A stretch of DNA of 64,000 bases from a sulfur-oxidizing endosymbiont of Gigantopelta aegis. Lineage in GTDB: Bacteria > Pseudomonadota > Gammaproteobacteria > GRL18. Where the stretch lies: assembly GCF_016097415.1 (NCBI RefSeq), contig NZ_JAEHGE010000001.1:1909157-1973156 (forward strand), written 5' to 3'. Positions 58,694 to 64,000 of the stretch are shown here, piece after piece. The first letter of the stretch is position 1; every line of letters begins with the position of its first letter. The notes beneath the pieces were generated by a model that had not been told where the DNA came from, made no database searches, and was given only the letters and a program-made list of their open reading frames with translations. The translations under genes were made by a program, and so were the position numbers.

Positions 58694-58839
58694 GGGTTGA
58701 CTCCTACACAGCTTCATAATTGAAATAATGTGAGTAGGATTAAAGCAAAATAGATGGGATAAGACTTTCTGATTGCCAAATCAGGAATATAAAAAAATAA
58801 GTTACTTTTATTTCAATGGCTTATGGTGTTGCACTATTA

Positions 58840-59853
58840 TCATTTAGTATGTATTTGTCGTCGATACTGGCCTGGAGCAATGTGGTGAATCTCTTTAAAA
58901 GCAGAATAAAAGGCTGATTGTGAGCTAAATCCAACGCTCAATCCAATAGCTAGTACGGATACAGCGGGTTCATTTTTCAGTAATACTTCTGAGGCTTTAA
59001 TGCGTTGTTGACGTAAATAGGCAGAAAAATTCATCGCTAGATGAATGTTGATTAATTCTGATAATTGATGAGGTTTAAGTGATAACATTTCGGCACAAGA
59101 GCTTAGTGATAGTTCGCTGTCCTGATAAGCCTGATCAATGGTCATTAGTTTTTCTAACTGAGATTTTTTTGTATCACAATCCACACTTACTAAGGTCGAA
59201 GTTTGATATTGTCGGCTGGCAATTTCTTCCAGTGAGCTCAATAGGTGTGGGTAATTAAGTTGAATGTGAATGGCTGCTGCAAGTAAAAATGCTAACATAA
59301 TCGTTTGTACCGGTAGCAAAATATCAATAATCTGTGAGTTAAAAAGGCCTAATAAGACCACAGCAATTGTCCAAGATAAAAATAGGGCTGTGAACAAAAA
59401 TTCCATTTTAAATAAGCTTCGTTTTGCTCGAAGTAAATATAAAGACCAGGCTAGACGGCTCATGTAAATGCCACCGAGTAAAAACATTAAGGCATAGAGT
59501 TGATTAAAATGTTCGGGAAATAATAGTACGACTAGCGAACCAGCGATGACGGGTAAAAAATGCCGGTATTCCTTTAGTGTCCACTCTTCACTACTTTGAA
59601 TGATGTGCTGACTATAGAGATAGAATAAGGGACCAACTAAGCCTAAGGATAGTAAATAAACTAAAGCATTGATGCGATCAAAGGACAGATAATCACCGAT
59701 ATACAGCGCTTGCAATAATTGAATAATAATTAAAACACCGAGTAATATTTGGGCAAGTTTTTTTGCAGTTTGAGTTTCGGTGCGTTTTTGAAATAGAAGT
59801 AAAATTGAGGCGATAATGGAAAATCCTGCCATAGCAATTGATATCTGGTTCAT
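58840..59853 (-). CDS. AraC-family regulator with a multi-helix membrane N-terminus
   Basis: The 337-residue protein has seven hydrophobic segments in residues 1-215 (for example IAMAGFSIIASILLLF, LVVLLFPEHFNQLYALMFLLGG). The C-terminal AraC/XylS DNA-binding domain has a first HTH near LSSCAEMLSLKPHQLSELIN and a second at VLAIGLSVGFSSQSAFYSAFKEIHHIAPGQYRR. Such proteins bind DNA from the membrane in response to unknown signals. It lies upstream of the DUF2269/SDR pair, in the same direction, about 120 bp away, and could control it. Confidence 0.88.
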   Translation of the reverse strand: MNQISIAMAGFSIIASILLLFQKRTETQTAKKLAQILLGVLIIIQLLQALYIGDYLSFDRINALVYLLSLGLVGPLFYLYSQHIIQSSEEWTLKEYRHFLPVIAGSLVVLLFPEHFNQLYALMFLLGGIYMSRLAWSLYLLRAKRSLFKMEFLFTALFLSWTIAVVLLGLFNSQIIDILLPVQTIMLAFLLAAAIHIQLNYPHLLSSLEEIASRQYQTSTLVSVDCDTKKSQLEKLMTIDQAYQDSELSLSSCAEMLSLKPHQLSELINIHLAMNFSAYLRQQRIKASEVLLKNEPAVSVLAIGLSVGFSSQSAFYSAFKEIHHIAPGQYRRQIHTK

Positions 59854-59890
59854 CTAGTGACTTCCTATTCTTTTCTCAAGTAACATTATT

Positions 59891-62875
59891 TCAGGTGATG
59901 ATAATTACCCGTAAAGCATCCAAACGTGGTTTGAGTGTGCTGAAAATGCTTTTTAGAGAGGTTAATTGTTGTTGGTAAAACTCAATTTCTTCCTGGCGGA
60001 TATTGGGATTCACTTGTGCTAAAGCACTGAGTCGTTTAACTTCATCGAGCAAGGTTTGTTGGCTAGCTGTTTTTGCGCTAGCAATGAGTTCGGGGACTTG
60101 TTGCTGGCATTGTGCTTCGGCCTGAGTAATCATTTGTCTTAACTCAGGATCTTTGGCTTTAATGATTTGCTGGGCAATTTGTTTTTTGATTTTATCGGTC
60201 ATAATGATGTCATCATGCTTGATTAAGTGAGCGATATTTTGACCACGTTCATCCAATAATATCCGTATGCTGCTCGATGGTAAATAGCGATCAGCCTGCA
60301 AGCTTTTATGTGCTGTTGTGGCTAAAATAAAGATACATTCTAAGATCATACTGCCCGGTGTTATATTAACCCTAAGCAGTTGACTGTCCAATGTAGTGAT
60401 TGCCGTGTTACCCATCTCACTGCTATTGATCATATCCATTGCGGTTTTAACCATGGGGTGCTCCCAGGTGAAGAAATGAATGTCTTCGTTGGCGAGTGCT
60501 GTCGCGCGATCATAAGTGAGGGTCATGCCATCTTCAGGCAAACCGGGGAAAGGGTGTAACATGTGTTCGCCCGGGGCAATGATATAACAATGTTCACTGT
60601 GATCACTATGTTCGATACCTAAGGTGTCAAAGAGTGCTTCCATATAGAGGCGTAAAGCATCATTGTGATCAGCCTGCTCGGCCAAAGTGGTGAGTTGGTT
60701 TGCCTGTGGCTGGCGACAGGAGTTGTATTCTAATAGGCGATCACGACCATTATGTAATGACTCATTGAGTGCTTGATGTAAGGATTGGGTTTTTTCAATG
60801 ATCGAGAGTTGCTCGCTAAAAATGTCTTCATTGAGACTGGCTGCAATCAAATCTGTTTTCAATTGTTGTTGTACTTGCTCAAATACATTATGTCCGGCAG
60901 GGCAGGTTTGTTCAAAGGCATTCAAACCTTCGTTAAACCAATGAAAGAGATTCTCCTGGGCGCTGTGTTCAAGATAAGGCACATGAATTTGAATATTTTG
61001 GCTTTGCCCAATACGATCCAGCCGTCCGATGCGTTGCTCTAATAAATCAGGATTAAGAGGCAGATCGAATAGTACCATCTTATGAGCAAATTGAAAGTTT
61101 CGACCTTCACTGCCGATTTCAGAACAAATAAGTACCGGACTACCATTTTCAGCATCAGCAAAAAATGCCGCAGCCTTATCTCTTTCGATAAGACTCATGC
61201 CCTCATGAAAAACGGCGGCATAGAGACCAAAGCGTTGTTTTAAAGTATTGGCAAGCGCAATCGCTGTGGTGGCATTGGCTGCAATGACTAGGGTTTTATT
61301 ATCATATACTGGTAAATTATTGCTGAAGTTTTCCTGTTTGAGATCCAATAACCAATCACCTAACCATTGAACGCGTGGGTCGATGTGCGTCCAGTCGTCT
61401 GGTGTGGCAGATTCTTTGTCTTGTAATTGATAAAGCAATTCGGGAAAAAGTAATAAATTTGAAAAACTTTCCTCTATTGAGTCGGGAGCCTGTGCTACCA
61501 TTTGTTGGCAAAATATTTGTAAACTTTGTTCATATTTTTTGGGCATCACTTGCGGATGAGCAATGACTTGTCGCTGAGGAAAGCCTTTTACTGTAGCACG
61601 GGTGTTACGAAACAAAACGCGTCCGGTGCCGTGTCTATCTAACATCTGTGTAATTGCAGCTTGTCGATGGGCATCGCTTTCTGCTTCATCCTGCGCTTTA
61701 TTTTTATCTAAAACATCGCTAATGATAGCCTGAGAGTCGGAATCAAGGGTATTAAATAAGCTTGGGTCAATAGGCTCACCGGAGATTAAGGCCGACATGA
61801 CTTGTGCAACGGGCTGATAACTTTCTTCTTCGGCAATAAATGATTGCAGATCAGGGAAACGATCAGGGTCAAGTAGGCGCAAGCGAGCAAAGTGGCTTGC
61901 AACACCGAGTTGTTCGGGCGTTGCAGTGAGCAATAATATGCCGCGAATTTTTTCTGCCAGTTGTTCAATGATCTGGTATTCGTGGCTGGATTTTTCCGGT
62001 GTCCATTGTAAATGATGGGCTTCATCGACAACAATTAAATCCCATTCACCTGCTAATGCATCGTTGAGTGAGGTTTCATTATTGGCCAAAAATTCTAAGC
62101 TACAAAGCACTAATTGCTCACTGAGAAAAGGATTGCTGACAGACTCATCTTCAGATTCATTTTGCATGGCCTGAATACGTTGTGTATCAAAAATGCTAAA
62201 CATTAAGTTAAAACGGCGCAACATTTCCACCAGCCATTGATGCACGAGGCTTTCAGGCACGATGATCAACACTCTTTGTGCCCGTTCATTGAGCAATTGA
62301 TGATGCAGAATCAATCCCGCTTCAATGGTTTTACCCAGGCCCACTTCATCGGCTAATAACACGCGAGGGGCATATCGATTGGCAACCTCATGAGCAATAT
62401 ATAATTGGTGAGCAATTAAACTTGTACGCACACCAGTGAGGCCGGATAATTGTGAATGAGCCAATTGGTTATTATGCTTTAAGGTTTGATAACGTAAATT
62501 AAACCAGTTGTTTTTATCTATTTGCCCAGTGAATAAACGCTCGGCAGGGCGGTTCAGTTGAATAAAGTGATCCAAGTCTGCTTCAGGCAAAGCCAATGCC
62601 TCACCCTGATCATTAATGCCGACATAGGTGATAAGACCGTTATCATTAGAAATTGACTGAATGTTGAGGCTGTCACCAGCAACTGATTTAACCTGTTCAC
62701 CCTTATCATAAATAACCCGTGTAAGCGGCGCATTTTGTTTGGCATAAGTGCGGGTTTCATCGCTGGCTTTAAAGACAATGGTAACGGTTCGGTGTTCTGT
62801 TGCGACAATGGTACCAAGACCAAGTTGTAATTCTGCGTGGCTGATCCAACGCTGACCTGAGATAAATTCTTCCAC
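59891..62875 (-). CDS. rapA: RNA polymerase-associated ATPase RapA (HepA)
   Basis: The 994-residue Swi2/Snf2 ATPase recycles RNA polymerase after transcription. The N-terminal Tudor-like part starts FISGQRWISHAELQLGLGTI. Helicase motifs are I (LLADEVGLGKTIEAGLILHH), Ia (VLIIVPESLVHQWL), II (VVDEAHHLQW), III (LLLTATPEQLG), V/VI (CSEIGSEGRNFQFAHKMVLF, LLEQRIGRLDRIGQ). The RapA-specific C-terminal region has HPFPGLPEDGMTLTYDRATAL. Length is close to the 968 residues of E. coli RapA. It is transcribed alone. Confidence 0.96.
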   Translation of the reverse strand: MEEFISGQRWISHAELQLGLGTIVATEHRTVTIVFKASDETRTYAKQNAPLTRVIYDKGEQVKSVAGDSLNIQSISNDNGLITYVGINDQGEALALPEADLDHFIQLNRPAERLFTGQIDKNNWFNLRYQTLKHNNQLAHSQLSGLTGVRTSLIAHQLYIAHEVANRYAPRVLLADEVGLGKTIEAGLILHHQLLNERAQRVLIIVPESLVHQWLVEMLRRFNLMFSIFDTQRIQAMQNESEDESVSNPFLSEQLVLCSLEFLANNETSLNDALAGEWDLIVVDEAHHLQWTPEKSSHEYQIIEQLAEKIRGILLLTATPEQLGVASHFARLRLLDPDRFPDLQSFIAEEESYQPVAQVMSALISGEPIDPSLFNTLDSDSQAIISDVLDKNKAQDEAESDAHRQAAITQMLDRHGTGRVLFRNTRATVKGFPQRQVIAHPQVMPKKYEQSLQIFCQQMVAQAPDSIEESFSNLLLFPELLYQLQDKESATPDDWTHIDPRVQWLGDWLLDLKQENFSNNLPVYDNKTLVIAANATTAIALANTLKQRFGLYAAVFHEGMSLIERDKAAAFFADAENGSPVLICSEIGSEGRNFQFAHKMVLFDLPLNPDLLEQRIGRLDRIGQSQNIQIHVPYLEHSAQENLFHWFNEGLNAFEQTCPAGHNVFEQVQQQLKTDLIAASLNEDIFSEQLSIIEKTQSLHQALNESLHNGRDRLLEYNSCRQPQANQLTTLAEQADHNDALRLYMEALFDTLGIEHSDHSEHCYIIAPGEHMLHPFPGLPEDGMTLTYDRATALANEDIHFFTWEHPMVKTAMDMINSSEMGNTAITTLDSQLLRVNITPGSMILECIFILATTAHKSLQADRYLPSSSIRILLDERGQNIAHLIKHDDIIMTDKIKKQIAQQIIKAKDPELRQMITQAEAQCQQQVPELIASAKTASQQTLLDEVKRLSALAQVNPNIRQEEIEFYQQQLTSLKSIFSTLKPRLDALRVIIIT

Positions 62876-62958
62876 AAAAAACCTTTCAAATAGTGACTAA
62901 AATAAGTGAGCTATTATAATGGAATTTTGCTGAAATTTCTTGTGAATTTAATGCTGAA

Positions 62959-63003
62959 AAGGTGGGCAGTGCCCGGCCTACATAAAGAGGTACTATGTAG
63001 GCT
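62959..63003. repeat. Degenerate REP-like/terminator hairpins between rapA and the next gene
   Basis: AAGGTGGGCAGTGCCCGGCC resembles the outer arm of the REP-like repeats. It is followed by a perfect 8-bp stem CCTACATA-N9-TATGTAGG. It lies just after the stop of the 63015 gene on the minus strand and may serve as its 3' hairpin. Confidence 0.5.
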
Positions 63004-63014
63004 AGAGGGTGTGT

Positions 63015-63836
63015 TTAATCGCTATAGACGCGGATTAGACTCGGTACTTCTTTACTGGCTTTTTCTAGTTGGTCTTCAAGATCAACCGGATTTGGCACGC
63101 TGATGGAGGGGACATTCCAGCCGCCGGGCATTGTGCCAATATCATCCGGCGCCGCAATTAAATCGTCCCACATGATGGCCATGCCTTCTTTAGGATCGCC
63201 GGGTTGGAACCAGTCAGTTGGGTTTTGAGTTTTAAAAGGCATTTCTTTACGGTTCCAGAAGCTATCACGTGCGCCAAAGGGCCAGCTTTCCCAAGGTGCT
63301 GAATTGCCACCAAAAGGGCTACCACCGAAGGGGGTATTTTGTGATGGGCCATAAGGTCCACGATTATAGGGATTGCCATAAGGACCCTGTGCATAAGGAT
63401 TGCCGTTATAGGGTCTGTTATAAGGATTATTGTTGTACGGATTACCACGATATGGGCCTTGGTTCGGCATGCCATAAGGGCGAGGTGCGCCATAATTAGG
63501 TGCCATATTAGGGTATCTATTTTGTGGCATTGGTCTTTGTTGTATCGCACCTTGTGCAGGGTAAGGCCTTGGGAATCTGGGCGCTTGATTGTTTGGCCTA
63601 GCCATTGGTTGCGCATTGGCAACAGGTCTGGTAACTTGGTTATGAGCTGGTGCTTGTTTTCTTTGTTGCAAAACATCTGCAGGAGGAAAACGGTATTGCT
63701 GTTGCTTGTTATTGCTGTCTTGACCGCGAATGATGACATTGCTTTCTTCAGCGCTGACGGATCCCCCAAGGATAGAACTAGCAATCACAAAAGAGGTGAT
63801 AGCGATTATATTTGTTGTTTTATTTAGAAAGAGCAT
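63015..63836 (-). CDS. Secreted Pro/Asn/Gly/Tyr-rich protein, unknown
   Basis: The protein has about 273 residues from ATG 63836, which has a CAGGAGAACC ribosome site; longer frames lack one. The signal peptide (NIIAITSFVIASSILGGSVS) is followed by a Gln/Arg linker. A low-complexity stretch of about 100 residues is built from NPYN, GPYG, NRPYNGNPY and related units. The compact C-terminal region has many Trp and acidic residues (WESWPFGARDSFWNRKEMPF, PTDWFQPGDPKEGMAIMWDD, SVPNPVDLEDQLEKASKEVP). I do not recognise a family. The layout suggests an extracellular or envelope matrix protein. Confidence 0.75.
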   Translation of the reverse strand: MLFLNKTTNIIAITSFVIASSILGGSVSAEESNVIIRGQDSNNKQQQYRFPPADVLQQRKQAPAHNQVTRPVANAQPMARPNNQAPRFPRPYPAQGAIQQRPMPQNRYPNMAPNYGAPRPYGMPNQGPYRGNPYNNNPYNRPYNGNPYAQGPYGNPYNRGPYGPSQNTPFGGSPFGGNSAPWESWPFGARDSFWNRKEMPFKTQNPTDWFQPGDPKEGMAIMWDDLIAAPDDIGTMPGGWNVPSISVPNPVDLEDQLEKASKEVPSLIRVYSD

Positions 63837-64000
63837 TAGGTTCTCCTGCGTCTGCTCATTTATAATGATTGACATAGTATAGTCTGATTTTGAAAATTCA
63901 TCCATCATTAAATGCTAATATAGTAAAGTGTAGGGAAAATACCTAGTAATCTAGGTGGTTATTTTGTCGGGTAAGGGATTACACCGAATAGTTAAATAAA

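Overview
The window reads as a chromosome segment of a gammaproteobacterium of moderately low GC content (judged by eye, not computed). The housekeeping genes guaB, guaA, tadA, tatD, mltF, rapA and an fklB-type PPIase all look gammaproteobacterial. A DUF3365 haem protein, a truncated multihaem cytochrome c, a PEP-CTERM protein, glutathione-dependent formaldehyde oxidation (frmA-frmB) and several large c-di-GMP proteins would fit an environmental lineage, for example a sulfur- or C1-oxidiser. That placement is inference and no rRNA gene is present to test it. I recognised no rRNA or tRNA gene.

Layout. 1-4.5 kb: the end of a hybrid histidine kinase, a DUF3365 haem protein and a TonB-dependent receptor of copper/metal type. 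4.5-5.9 kb: a scrap heap containing an RND-adaptor fragment, an IS3 end, one orphan CRISPR repeat, a headless Xre/MbcA-type antitoxin and a RES toxin split by a 186-bp foldback element. 6-10.3 kb: guaB-guaA-tadA and an FKBP. 10.4-15.2 kb: a second foldback element, an IS66 with perfect 8-bp target duplication, and a diguanylate cyclase broken by a shrunken IS3. 15.3-24.2 kb: mltF, small membrane proteins, a hybrid kinase coupled to tatD, a flavin-type oxidase, a Cys-rich unknown, and flhA. 24.2-28.4 kb: nested IS66-like and IS3 copies that amputate both flhA and a cytochrome gene. 28.7-43.9 kb: DUF2461, a porin-like protein, a GGDEF-EAL protein with a rhodanese, an RND pump with its adaptor, an ABC exporter, a YiiX-type hydrolase and frmA-frmB. 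43.9-51.2 kb: a PEP-CTERM protein inside a duplicated frmB tail, a LysM-FecR protein paired with a CHASE2-GGDEF-EAL protein, and a beta-helix protein. 51.3-56.9 kb: a four-gene IS21-type element containing an intact ISL3, followed by an IS30 with a 30-bp perfect hairpin in its leader. 56.9-64 kb: an SDR/DoxX-like protein with a DUF2269 partner, a membrane AraC regulator, rapA, and a Pro/Asn/Gly-rich secreted protein.

Theme. Gene loss by IS activity dominates. At least five genes or modules are broken (RND adaptor, antitoxin/toxin pair, diguanylate cyclase, flhA, cytochrome). Many IS genes carry one-base losses in A or T runs. The flhA truncation together with retained c-di-GMP signalling and surface proteins suggests a less motile, surface-associated life, but that is inference from one window. 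The most unusual structural signal is the pair of 186/187-bp foldback elements: their two arms differ between copies but stay complementary within each copy.
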